From CAYINJ01 sp964364745 (lineage in GTDB: Bacteria > Patescibacteriota > Patescibacteriia > JACRDY01), in NCBI GenBank assembly GCA_964364745.1, contig CAYINJ010000018.1, positions 1 to 11,497 on the forward strand: a DNA stretch of 11,497 nt, given 5' to 3'. Shown in pieces: positions 3,827 to 11,376 of the stretch. The notes beneath the pieces are model-generated. The model was not told where the DNA came from, did not search any database, and saw nothing but the letters and a program-made list of their open reading frames with translations. The first letter of the stretch is position 1; each line of letters starts with the position of its first letter. The position numbers and the translations under genes are program-made.

Positions 3827-6627
3827 CCACTCTTCAGCAGCCCATTTCGCCATTTAGTATCGTGACGTGTCCGCAATGCCAGGGCAAAGGTTGCGGCGCC
3901 TGTGACGGTTTTGGGGTAGCTAGTGTCTACGCTGATTTTGATGTCGAGCGGGCAGAGACCAAGACCTTCATTTGGCGGCGACCAATCGACTGGGCTCATA
4001 TCGCCGAGCGGTTGGTCGAGACGACGACCAATCGCGCGCTCAATGGTTTGCTGATCGCCAGTGGGGTGGCCGGCGTGGGCTTGGGTCTCTGGGCCTATAG
4101 CCGCGGGTGGTTAGCGGGCACGGTCTGGCAACTGACCGTTAGCCCATTTGATTTTGAATGGCGCGGTTGGCGGGGCTTAGCCGGTGACTGGCGGATAATA
4201 TTATTTTGGGTCAGTATTTTCTTCGATGGTTTATTATACTATCGGTTCCAGCGCGCCGGTAAACATGAATTGGCGGTCATCAAAGTAGCACCAGTGCCGA
4301 CTGACGTGAAAAACCTGCCACCGCGCCCTCCGCCAACGTGGGCTCAAGTAGCCGTCGACACCGGCGCGATCGACATTAGTCGCAGTTACGACGCGGAGGC
4401 CCTAGCGGCCATCGAACAGGGCTGGCGCATCGCTAAAAATTGGCACCACGCAGAAGTCCTCCCCCTCCACTTATTGGCCGGGCTGTTTGGCAGTCAGCGT
4501 TTGCAATTAATTTTTAGCCGATTGGGAACGGATTTTGACACGCTGGTGCGGGGGATCAAGGCCGGTTTAGCCACCCTGCCACCGGTCGAGTTCGCTCCCG
4601 AGTTGTCCCGAGCGGTTAAAGAAATTTTATTTCAGGCCTATGCGCTGGCCGCCACTAGCCGGCAACCACGCGTGACCGTCGCCGAATTATTAGTGGCGGT
4701 TGATGAGCGGCAGAACGTCGCTTCACAATTGCTCTACGACATCGGTCTAGAGGTCGCCAAAATTAAAAATGTGGTGGTCTGGCTCCAAATCAATGAAAAA
4801 CTCCGCCGCCAATGGCAGGAGCGCCATCGCCTCGGCCGCCGCCGGCCCAAAGGCGAAGTCAACAAGGCCTATACGGCGGTGATGACGCCAGCCCTTAATC
4901 AATTTTCAACCGACCTGACCGGCCAGGCAGCGCGGGGGTTGTTTCCGCCTTATGTTGGTCGGGAAGCAGAGATTGGCGAGGCCTTGCGGATTATGGAAAG
5001 TAACCGCCAAAGCGTGGTGTTGATTGGACCGTCCGGGGTGGGTAAGAGCGCCGTGATCGAAGAAATCGCTCAACGGATGATCGCTGATGATGTGCCGAAG
5101 AGTTTACGCGATGCTCGCTTGGTCGCCCTAAGCATTCCCAAACTGACGGCCGGGGCGGATGCGGCCCAGGCCAACGGGCGGCTGTTGGCTAGTTTTAATG
5201 ATATCGCGCGCGCCGGCAACGTGGTGTTGGTCGTGGAAAACATCCATGAACTGGTGGGCATCTCCGCCGGTACGGTGGAAAGTTTGGATCTAGCTGACAC
5301 GTTGGCTAACTACGCCAGCAAGACCACTACCATGATGATTGCCACCACCACGCCGGCCGGATTGCAGGTCCTCGACCAAAGCCCTGGACTGCTGGCGGCG
5401 CTGCACCATATTCCCATCGAAGAGCCCGACATCAACCAGGCCATTCAAATGGTGGAAGCCCACGTCGCCATGATCGAAAACCAACATCAAGTGTATTTCT
5501 CCTATGATGCTATTGCCACCGCCGTGCAGCTGGCCAGCCGTTATATTCACGAACGATATTTGCCGGCCAAGGCCATTGAGGTGTTGCAAGAAGTGGCAGT
5601 GGCCGTCGCCCAACAAAAAGGCAAAAAATCTCTGGTGACCACGGAAGATGTCGCGACCGTGGTGGCGGAGCGCACGCGCATTCCAGTGACGAAAATCACG
5701 GCGGCCGAGTCCGACAAGTTAGTCAATTTAGAGCAGGAAATTCATCAGCGAATGATCGGCCAAGACGACGCGGTCAAAGAGGTGGCCAGTGCCTTACGCC
5801 GGGCTCGGGCCGGCGTCCGGGAGGGCACCAGGCCGATTGCCAACTTTTTATTCTTGGGACCGACCGGCGTCGGTAAAACGGAACTGGCCAAAACCATCGC
5901 CGCTGTTTATTTCGGTGACGAAAACGCCATGATCCGGCTGGATATGTCGGAGTATCAGACCAAAGAAAGTATCTACCGTTTGATCGGCGACCCGACCGAC
6001 CGCAACGGCGGCTATCTGACCGACGCGGTGCGACGCCAGCCCTTTGCCTTGCTGTTATTTGATGAGGTCGAAAAGGCCCACCCCGACATTTTGAACCTCT
6101 TTTTGCAATTAATGGACGACGGCCGGCTGACCGATGCCGCCGGCCGGACCGTGCCCTTTCAAGACACCATTGTCATCATGACCTCCAATGCCGGCACGGC
6201 CTTTATCCAGCAACAAATTACCGCCGGCACGCCGCTGGCGACGATTCGGCAGCGACTGTTAGCCGAACAACTCGGGACATTTTTCCGGCCGGAGTTTATC
6301 AACCGGTTTGACGGCGTCAACGTCTTCGCGCCATTGACCATGGCCGACGTGATGCAGATCGCCGGTTTGATGATTGCTAAACACGCCAAGTTGCTGGCGG
6401 CCGAGGGGGTGACCCTGACCGTGACACCGGCGGCCGTCGAAGGTTTAGCCACGGCCGGCTTTGATCCGCAGTTTGGCGCTCGGCCACTCCGGCGGGTGAT
6501 CCAGGAACAACTGGCCAACACCATTGCCAATTTAAAAATTACCAGTCAGATGAAACGGGGCGATGTGGTGACGTTTGATATCGGCGGCAAAGTGTCCGTG
6601 CACCACATTAATCAACCAGGAGTATGA
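3823..6627 (+). CDS. Membrane-anchored ClpC-like HSP100 AAA+ ATPase with degenerate first ATPase ring
   Basis: A 934-residue double-ring AAA+ protein. In order: a four-Cys zinc motif CPQCQGKGCGAC (C16, C19, C24, C27; DnaJ-like); two probable transmembrane helices (about 73-92 and 124-141); a Clp_N-type helical domain (about 190-335); NBD1 with Walker A GPSGVGKS (402-409); NBD2 with Walker A GPTGVGKT (679-686), Walker B LLLFDEVEKAH (743-753), sensor 1 TSN (787-789), Arg finger in FINRFD (R828) and sensor 2 GARPLRR (885-891). NBD1 looks inactive: the Walker B DE is E472-N473, the RRF arginine fingers read A525-A526-L527, and the pore tyrosine is absent. No middle domain and no LGF/IGL-type ClpP-docking tripeptide is seen. 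ATG 3823 overlaps the previous stop; an alternative TTG at 3799 is less likely. The stop overlaps the next gene. It is probably a membrane-surface remodelling ATPase; the substrate is unknown. Confidence 0.93.
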   Translation: MTTLQQPISPFSIVTCPQCQGKGCGACDGFGVASVYADFDVERAETKTFIWRRPIDWAHIAERLVETTTNRALNGLLIASGVAGVGLGLWAYSRGWLAGTVWQLTVSPFDFEWRGWRGLAGDWRIILFWVSIFFDGLLYYRFQRAGKHELAVIKVAPVPTDVKNLPPRPPPTWAQVAVDTGAIDISRSYDAEALAAIEQGWRIAKNWHHAEVLPLHLLAGLFGSQRLQLIFSRLGTDFDTLVRGIKAGLATLPPVEFAPELSRAVKEILFQAYALAATSRQPRVTVAELLVAVDERQNVASQLLYDIGLEVAKIKNVVVWLQINEKLRRQWQERHRLGRRRPKGEVNKAYTAVMTPALNQFSTDLTGQAARGLFPPYVGREAEIGEALRIMESNRQSVVLIGPSGVGKSAVIEEIAQRMIADDVPKSLRDARLVALSIPKLTAGADAAQANGRLLASFNDIARAGNVVLVVENIHELVGISAGTVESLDLADTLANYASKTTTMMIATTTPAGLQVLDQSPGLLAALHHIPIEEPDINQAIQMVEAHVAMIENQHQVYFSYDAIATAVQLASRYIHERYLPAKAIEVLQEVAVAVAQQKGKKSLVTTEDVATVVAERTRIPVTKITAAESDKLVNLEQEIHQRMIGQDDAVKEVASALRRARAGVREGTRPIANFLFLGPTGVGKTELAKTIAAVYFGDENAMIRLDMSEYQTKESIYRLIGDPTDRNGGYLTDAVRRQPFALLLFDEVEKAHPDILNLFLQLMDDGRLTDAAGRTVPFQDTIVIMTSNAGTAFIQQQITAGTPLATIRQRLLAEQLGTFFRPEFINRFDGVNVFAPLTMADVMQIAGLMIAKHAKLLAAEGVTLTVTPAAVEGLATAGFDPQFGARPLRRVIQEQLANTIANLKITSQMKRGDVVTFDIGGKVSVHHINQPGV

Positions 6628-7739
6628 TCACGACTTGGTGGTCAGCCGCGCTAGCCGCGGGAGCGGGGGCGTTTGTCGTGGCCCTGGTCGCGACCGGAGT
6701 AATCCGGTGGCTGGCCGGGAGTTGGCAAATCGTCGATCGACCGGACAATGGCCGCAAGCAACATGCCAAGGCCACCCCACTGCTCGGTGGCCTGGGCATC
6801 TATCTTGGTTGGTTAGCGGTCATCGGCTGGTTGTTGACCACTCCGTGGTTGGTGGGTAAAAATATTTCCGTCAAAGAAATTGTCGCCGTGGCGATCGCCG
6901 GATTAGTCATCGTCGTCGCCGGCGCGCTCGATGACCGCTGGTCATTGCGTCCCTGGCAACAGCTGATTGGGCCGATCTTAGCGGTTGGTCTGGTGGTGGC
7001 CGGGGGAGTGGGGATTGATAAAGTGACCAACCCACTGGGGGGCTTTATTTTTCTTAATCAAGCCACCTGGGTGGTGGCGTGGTATCAGGGGGTCCCGTTG
7101 ACGGTGACGCTGTGGTCGGATCTGTTTAGTGGGCTGTGGCTGTTGGGGATGATGTACACAACTAAACTGCTCGATGGTCTGGATGGGTTAGTCAGTGGGA
7201 TCGGAATCATTGGGGCGGTCATAATCTTTTTGCTGTCGACAACGACGCAGTGGTGGCAGCCAGACACGGCCGTATTAGCGGCCGTGGTTAGCGGCGCGAT
7301 TGGCGGCTTCTTGGTCTTCAATTGGCATCCGGCGTCGATATTTTTGGGCGAAGGCGGGGCGCTGTTAGTCGGATTTTTCTTGGGCATATTGTCAATCATC
7401 GCCGGCGGGAAAATCGCCACCGCGCTGCTGATCATGGGCCTGCCGATTCTTGACGTCATCTGGGTAATTGCTCGCCGACTACTGTGGGAAAAGCGCGATC
7501 CGTTTCGGACGGCTGACCGCAAGCATCTGCATTTTCGGCTACTGGACGCCGGATTTTCGATCCGACAAGCCGTCGTCATTTTGTGGTCATTAGCCCTCAT
7601 GTTTGGCTCGTTGGCGTTGCTATTACAAAGTCGGGGTAAGCTCTTGGCGCTCGGCGCTTTAGGCCTGATCATGGTCCTCTTAGCCGGTGGCTTGTTGGCG
7701 GTCAATCGACTCCCTGGCAGTCAACCACGATCTAGTTAA
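6624..7739 (+). CDS. Polyprenyl-phosphate glycosyl-1-phosphate transferase family protein (MraY/WecA/TagO-like)
   Basis: A 371-residue polytopic membrane protein of the PNPT family, whose members transfer a sugar-1-phosphate from a UDP-sugar to undecaprenyl phosphate, starting peptidoglycan or surface-glycan synthesis. Family motifs: DRPDNGRKQH (38-47) followed by PLLGG (52-56), the ALDDRWSL aspartates D103-D104, LLDGLDGL (182-189), FLGEGGALLVG (240-250), and the cytoplasmic HxH block DRKHLHFRLLD (298-308). The HxH and RK-H motifs favour the WecA/TagO branch over MraY. Oddities: the Asn residues normally 3 and 6 before DGxDG are K181 and Y178, and the usual catalytic FMGD aspartate is E243. 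ATG overlaps the preceding stop (ATGA). An AGGAG sits only 1 nt before the ATG, too close for standard use. Substrate not determinable. Confidence 0.88.
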   Translation: MITTWWSAALAAGAGAFVVALVATGVIRWLAGSWQIVDRPDNGRKQHAKATPLLGGLGIYLGWLAVIGWLLTTPWLVGKNISVKEIVAVAIAGLVIVVAGALDDRWSLRPWQQLIGPILAVGLVVAGGVGIDKVTNPLGGFIFLNQATWVVAWYQGVPLTVTLWSDLFSGLWLLGMMYTTKLLDGLDGLVSGIGIIGAVIIFLLSTTTQWWQPDTAVLAAVVSGAIGGFLVFNWHPASIFLGEGGALLVGFFLGILSIIAGGKIATALLIMGLPILDVIWVIARRLLWEKRDPFRTADRKHLHFRLLDAGFSIRQAVVILWSLALMFGSLALLLQSRGKLLALGALGLIMVLLAGGLLAVNRLPGSQPRSS

Positions 7740-7742
7740 TAT
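7714..7742 (+). promoter_or_regulatory. Possible promoter of the M16 peptidase gene
   Basis: A -35-like CTGGCA (7714-7719) and a -10-like TAATAT (7737-7742) are separated by 17 bp, each matching consensus at four of six positions. The -10 overlaps the transferase stop codon and lies 11 nt before the next ATG, the leaderless geometry seen elsewhere in the window. Readthrough from the upstream operon is equally possible because no terminator is visible. Confidence 0.4.
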
Positions 7743-7753
7743 TTTTTCCAGCT

Positions 7754-9028
7754 ATGTCTCATCGTCTCACCACGCTCCGCAATGGTCTCCGGCTCGTCAC
7801 TGTGCCCCGGGCCGGTACCAACACGGTGACCGTCTTTGTCTTGGTCAAAGTGGGTTCGCGTTACGAAACAGCTTCCGGGAATGGAGTGTCCCATTTCATT
7901 GAACACCTGATGTTCAAGGGCACCACGCGCCGACCGACGACCGAAGACATTTCTCAAGAACTCGACGCGGTCGGCGCCGATTATAATGCCTTTACCAGCA
8001 AGGATTGGACCGGCTACTACATCAAAGTCAGTGCTCGCCATGCCGCGCTGGCCGTCGATGTCTTGGCTGACATGATCTGGCATTCAGCCGATAGTGACCC
8101 AGACATCGCTTTGGAAAAAGGCGTGATCGTCGAAGAGATTCACATGTACCAAGACAACCCGTTGATGTATGTTGAAGATTTAGCTGAAAATCTGACTTTT
8201 CAAGGCCACCCCTTGGGCCGCGATATTGCCGGCAGTGTGACAACGGTTCGCGGTCTGACTCGGAGGCAGCTGCGGCAATTTAAAGAGCGGCACTACCAGC
8301 CCCAGAACATGGTCTTGGTAGTGGCCGGCAAAACTTCAGCCGTTAATCGCGCCTTCATCGCCGGCGCATTTGGTCGTCGAGCGGCTGTCAAGCAAGCGGT
8401 CAAGCCACCAGCTAAGTTTGTCCGGCGGCAACGAAGTCCCCGCCGCCAAATTGTCTATCGACAAACCGACCAGGTGCAGGCGGCCATCACCTGGCCTGGC
8501 GTCAGCCGCGACCACCGCGATGCCGCGGCGGTGGCGCTGTTATCGATTGTCTTAGGAGGAACGATGAGCTCACGGCTATTTATCAACATTCGAAACAAGC
8601 AGGGCTTGGCCTATTACATTCGTGCCAGCCATACTGGTTTTAGCGACACCGGCTGTTTTGCCATCCAGGGCGGGTTTGACCGGCAGCGGTGGCAGCAGGC
8701 CTTGATCAGCGTCAACCATGAAGTTAATCGCTTGATTACCGACGGGGTGTCGAGAGAGGAACTGCAGCGCGCCCAAGAATTTATTCGGGGGAAAATGGCG
8801 CTGGATTTGGAGGATTCAGCCCACATCGCGGACTGGTACGCCAAACAAGCGCTGTTGAGTCGATCACTGAAAACGCCCGAACAACGTCTCGTCGAAATCC
8901 TGGCCGTCAAACCCGCCGCGATCCAGCGAGTGGCTCGGCAGATATTAACGGCGAATCAAGCAAGCATGGCCGTGATTGGGCCAATTTCACCCCGGACTCG
9001 GGTGCCGCTAGTGGGCGGGAAAAATTGA
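7754..9028 (+). CDS. M16 family zinc metallopeptidase (processing-peptidase-like)
   Basis: A 424-residue single-module M16B-type peptidase, the class of mitochondrial processing peptidase beta and bacterial YmxG/PqqL-like proteins. The inverted zinc motif HFIEH (H47 and H51 ligands, E50 catalytic) is followed 77 residues later by the third ligand E128 in EKGVIVEEI, the same spacing as in pitrilysin. The C-terminal half keeps the companion RLFINIRNKQGLAYYI block (275-290) that contributes the substrate-binding Arg and Tyr. All catalytic residues are present, so it is probably active alone as a homodimer. There is no signal peptide, so it is expected in the cytoplasm unless exported by another route. 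It starts 14 nt after the transferase stop without a ribosome-binding site. Its physiological substrate cannot be told from the sequence. Confidence 0.94.
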   Translation: MSHRLTTLRNGLRLVTVPRAGTNTVTVFVLVKVGSRYETASGNGVSHFIEHLMFKGTTRRPTTEDISQELDAVGADYNAFTSKDWTGYYIKVSARHAALAVDVLADMIWHSADSDPDIALEKGVIVEEIHMYQDNPLMYVEDLAENLTFQGHPLGRDIAGSVTTVRGLTRRQLRQFKERHYQPQNMVLVVAGKTSAVNRAFIAGAFGRRAAVKQAVKPPAKFVRRQRSPRRQIVYRQTDQVQAAITWPGVSRDHRDAAAVALLSIVLGGTMSSRLFINIRNKQGLAYYIRASHTGFSDTGCFAIQGGFDRQRWQQALISVNHEVNRLITDGVSREELQRAQEFIRGKMALDLEDSAHIADWYAKQALLSRSLKTPEQRLVEILAVKPAAIQRVARQILTANQASMAVIGPISPRTRVPLVGGKN

Positions 9029-9053
9029 GAATCAGCTCGAATTATGTTAGAAT
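9025..9053 (+). promoter_or_regulatory. Strong extended -10 promoter of the pseudopilin-tpiA-TPR unit
   Basis: A -35 TTGAGA (9025-9030, five of six) is followed by a 17-bp spacer ending in TGT and a -10 TAGAAT (9048-9053, five of six). The expected start near 9060 is about 4 nt before the ATG at 9064, so the mRNA would be leaderless. The -35 overlaps the stop codon of the M16 gene. Confidence 0.8.
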
Positions 9054-9063
9054 AGACTGTGTT

Positions 9064-9633
9064 ATGATGTCGTGGCATGCCCAGCGGGGGAGCAGCTTAT
9101 TGGAAATGATGGTGGTGGTCAGCATTATTATTTTGCTGGCTAACATTGGCGTGACCATGACGGTCAACGCGCGGACCAAAGCGCGGGACACCATCCGGGT
9201 TAACGACATTAAAACCGTCGAACGGGCGCTGGTAATTTATTATAATGATCATGGCAGTTATCCGACCACGCCGGCTGACTTGGACAACCCCGACGCCAAT
9301 TTTGTCTGGTCTGGCACTTGTGCCGTGGCCGCTTGTCACGGCAGTTGGGGGACGGCCACGGCCGATTGGGTGGCGGGACTGGAGCCGCAGTACATTTCTC
9401 ACCTCCCGATTGATCCGGCCGAAAACGATTGCAACCGCTGTTACCTCTATCGCTCCGATGGCGTGGATTATAAGATTTTAGCTCATCAACCGGAAAATCC
9501 GGCGAACCCGGCCTTCTTGGCGTTTATTGATCCGGCTCGCGATAACGGTAGTGACCAATGTAGCGTTGATGGACCAGTCGGCGCGGCGCCGTGGTCTTGG
9601 TCGGTGTACTCGAGTGGTGGCCGTTGTTGGTAA
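9064..9633 (+). CDS. Type IV pilin-like (pseudopilin) protein with prepilin cleavage site
   Basis: A 189-residue prepilin. A nine-residue basic leader ending in RG is followed by SSLLE, so prepilin peptidase would cut after G9 and leave the conserved Glu at mature position 5 (E14). A hydrophobic helix (about 15-34) follows, then the DIKTVERALVIYYNDHGSYP region (48-67) typical of major-pilin-like and GspG-like proteins. Six cysteines (86, 91, 123, 126, 166, 188) suggest up to three disulfides in the exported head domain. I start at ATG 9064 (9067 also possible) because it sits just below the strong promoter; an in-frame TTG at 9025 would overlap the -35. Likely part of a type IV pilus, DNA-uptake or secretion filament, but no assembly gene is nearby. 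It is followed 10 nt later by tpiA. Confidence 0.88.
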   Translation: MMSWHAQRGSSLLEMMVVVSIIILLANIGVTMTVNARTKARDTIRVNDIKTVERALVIYYNDHGSYPTTPADLDNPDANFVWSGTCAVAACHGSWGTATADWVAGLEPQYISHLPIDPAENDCNRCYLYRSDGVDYKILAHQPENPANPAFLAFIDPARDNGSDQCSVDGPVGAAPWSWSVYSSGGRCW

Positions 9634-9643
9634 CCAAAGATCT

Positions 9644-10420
9644 ATGCCGCGGCGACCGCTGGTGATTGCTAACTGGAAAATGAATCTGACCGTCGCTGAA
9701 AGTCAACGCTTAGCGACGGCCTATCGACGAGCCAAGTGGACGGAGGTTGAAGTGGTGATCGCCCCGACCGCGCCGGCGCTCTCCGTCGTGCGCCAGGCGA
9801 TTGGCCGCAGTCGCCACCTGTGGTTAGCGGGCCAAGACAGTGCCTGGGCGGATCGCGGTGCTTACACTGGTGAGGTGTCGCCATTAGTTTTGAAAGAGTT
9901 GGGGTGTCACTATGTCATCTTGGGCCACTCGGAGCGGAAAACCTATTTTCATGAAACGATTGACGCAACCGCCCAGCGATTGCGCGCCGCCCTGGCCCAC
10001 GACCTAATCCCAGTGGTCTGTGTCGGCGAAAGTGAAGCCGAACACCGCGACGGCCGGGCTGATCAGGTGGTTAGTGCCCAGGTCGAAACGCTATTGGCTG
10101 ACCTGCCGGCACCATTACGGAATAAGCCAGTGGTGATCAGCTATGAACCATTCTGGACAATCAGTACCAGCGGTGGTAAACTGCCCTCCAGGGCGGAGCT
10201 ACAGCACCGCTCGCGAGTCATCTGGCAGGCCTTGATTAATGTTTTTGGCCATGGGGCGGCCGTCGACCATTGCCGAGTTATTTATGGTGGCACGATCAAC
10301 GCCACCACCGCGCAGTTGATCACGGATCTGTCCGAAATTAGTGGCGCCTTAGTCGGCAGCGCCGCGCTGCATTTGGCCACCCTTGGGCCCCTAATCAAGG
10401 CGCTGACGCTAGCCCGATAA
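9644..10420 (+). CDS. tpiA: Triose-phosphate isomerase
   Basis: TIM interconverts dihydroxyacetone phosphate and glyceraldehyde-3-phosphate in glycolysis. The 258-residue product has the usual length. Catalytic residues are N10 and K12 (ANWKMN), H95 (VILGHSERK) and E168 (YEPFW), with conserved C126 in CVGES. I chose ATG 9644 because the protein then starts immediately before the first barrel strand (LVIANWKMN); the open frame back to 9527 overlaps the pilin. Variation is concentrated in the phosphate-gripping parts: loop 6 reads WTISTSGG rather than WAIGTGK, the YGGS motif is YGGTINATT, and LVGG is LVGS. These may slow lid closure but the catalytic set is intact. The stop is 3 nt from the next start, so it is cotranscribed with the TPR gene. 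Confidence 0.96.
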   Translation: MPRRPLVIANWKMNLTVAESQRLATAYRRAKWTEVEVVIAPTAPALSVVRQAIGRSRHLWLAGQDSAWADRGAYTGEVSPLVLKELGCHYVILGHSERKTYFHETIDATAQRLRAALAHDLIPVVCVGESEAEHRDGRADQVVSAQVETLLADLPAPLRNKPVVISYEPFWTISTSGGKLPSRAELQHRSRVIWQALINVFGHGAAVDHCRVIYGGTINATTAQLITDLSEISGALVGSAALHLATLGPLIKALTLAR

Positions 10421-10423
10421 CGT

Positions 10424-11314
10424 ATGTTAATCATCAACCTGATCGCCATTGCCATTATCGTCCTCTCCTTAGCGGGAGCGGCCGTAGTGGTGGCGCGCAA
10501 ATTCCCCCAACTGGCCCAGCTCGATCCGGCCGCGCTGCCGGAAGTGCGCAGCGACTTGGTTAAAGATCGGCTGATTCGACAAAAGTTTACCCGAGTGATG
10601 AGTGAACGGCTGTTAGCTTGGCAGCAGCAGCTCCGGCCTTACCAGCAACGGGTCGGCCAGGGCGTCACAGCCCTGTATCGCCGATTACTGGAACTCGAAC
10701 GACGCGCCAAGAAAAAGTTGGAACCGACCACCCCGCAGCAGCGCGCCAAAGTTGATCAACGGACGGAGACGCTGGTCGAGGTGGGGAACCGACTGTTGGT
10801 CGAAGGTAAATATATCGAAGCCGAACAGAAATTTATTAATGCCTTGTCACTGGATGCGCGCGATGTCGAGGCCTATCAGGGCTTGGGGGAGCTTTATACC
10901 CAGCAAGGCAATTTAGAGCAAGCCAAAGAAACCTTCGAGTATATTCTCAAAATTAATGAAGATGACTTTGCGGCTCACAGCCGCTTAGGGAATCTGGCCC
11001 TGGCCCAGGACAAGCTCGAAGAAGCCCGGGCCCACTACCTCCGTTCCGTCGAACTCGACGCCGCCGCCGCGGTCCACCACTATGATCTCGGTCAGGTCTA
11101 CCAGCGGCAGGGGGAATTATCCGCCGCTCACGATGCCTTTCAAAAAGCCCATGGTTTAGAGCCCAGACACCCCCGCTACCTTGACGCGCTGCTGGAGGTC
11201 TGTATACTACTGGGGAAGAAATTAGAAGCGCTGACCGTCTATGACCAGCTAGCGGCAGTCAATCCCGACAACCAGAAATTACCGGACCTGAAAGAACGGA
11301 TCGCAGCCATTTAA
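10424..11314 (+). CDS. Membrane-anchored tetratricopeptide repeat protein
   Basis: A 296-residue protein with an N-terminal transmembrane helix (about 3-23), a basic linker and helical region (about 45-100, many R, Q and L), then five consecutive tetratricopeptide repeats of exactly 34 residues each (114-147, 148-181, 182-215, 216-249, 250-283), showing the G8, A20, F/Y24 and A27 pattern and often the P32-type turn. The basic residues after the helix (ARKF) predict the repeat domain in the cytoplasm under the positive-inside rule. TPRs are protein-binding scaffolds; no enzymatic motif is present. It starts 3 nt after tpiA with no ribosome-binding site. The partner is unknown, though a membrane assembly role with the pseudopilin is possible. 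Confidence 0.9.
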   Translation: MLIINLIAIAIIVLSLAGAAVVVARKFPQLAQLDPAALPEVRSDLVKDRLIRQKFTRVMSERLLAWQQQLRPYQQRVGQGVTALYRRLLELERRAKKKLEPTTPQQRAKVDQRTETLVEVGNRLLVEGKYIEAEQKFINALSLDARDVEAYQGLGELYTQQGNLEQAKETFEYILKINEDDFAAHSRLGNLALAQDKLEEARAHYLRSVELDAAAAVHHYDLGQVYQRQGELSAAHDAFQKAHGLEPRHPRYLDALLEVCILLGKKLEALTVYDQLAAVNPDNQKLPDLKERIAAI

Positions 11315-11331
11315 AGTGTCAGGCACAATTG

Positions 11332-11353
11332 AAGAAGCGAGCGGCTCTTTTTG
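11332..11353 (+). terminator. Weak rho-independent terminator after the TPR gene
   Basis: AAGAAGC (11332-11338, one bulged A) pairs with GCTCTT (11344-11349) around a GAGCG loop, followed directly by TTTG and TTT. It lies 17 nt after the stop codon. The stem is short, so termination may be partial. Confidence 0.5.
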
Positions 11354-11376
11354 TTTGCCGCCAGATTGCCGACGTA

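Noticed and set aside
3866..3904. Complete DnaJ-type zinc domain in the HSP100 N-terminus
   Set aside because: Only one four-Cys unit is present, half of what one DnaJ zinc module set would need, so I describe it only as a DnaJ-like zinc motif.
7085..7705. 206-residue minus-strand open frame opposite the transferase gene
   Set aside because: It is low-complexity and Ser/Pro/Asn/Thr-rich, as expected from the antisense of a hydrophobic membrane protein; no start context or homologous motif.
9025..9063. Upstream TTG start for the pseudopilin
   Set aside because: It coincides with the -35 box. The nine-residue leader from 9064 is normal for a prepilin.
9527..9643. Extended N-terminus for triose-phosphate isomerase
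   Set aside because: It overlaps the pseudopilin gene almost entirely, and TIM begins just before NWKMN; the 39 extra residues have no family counterpart.
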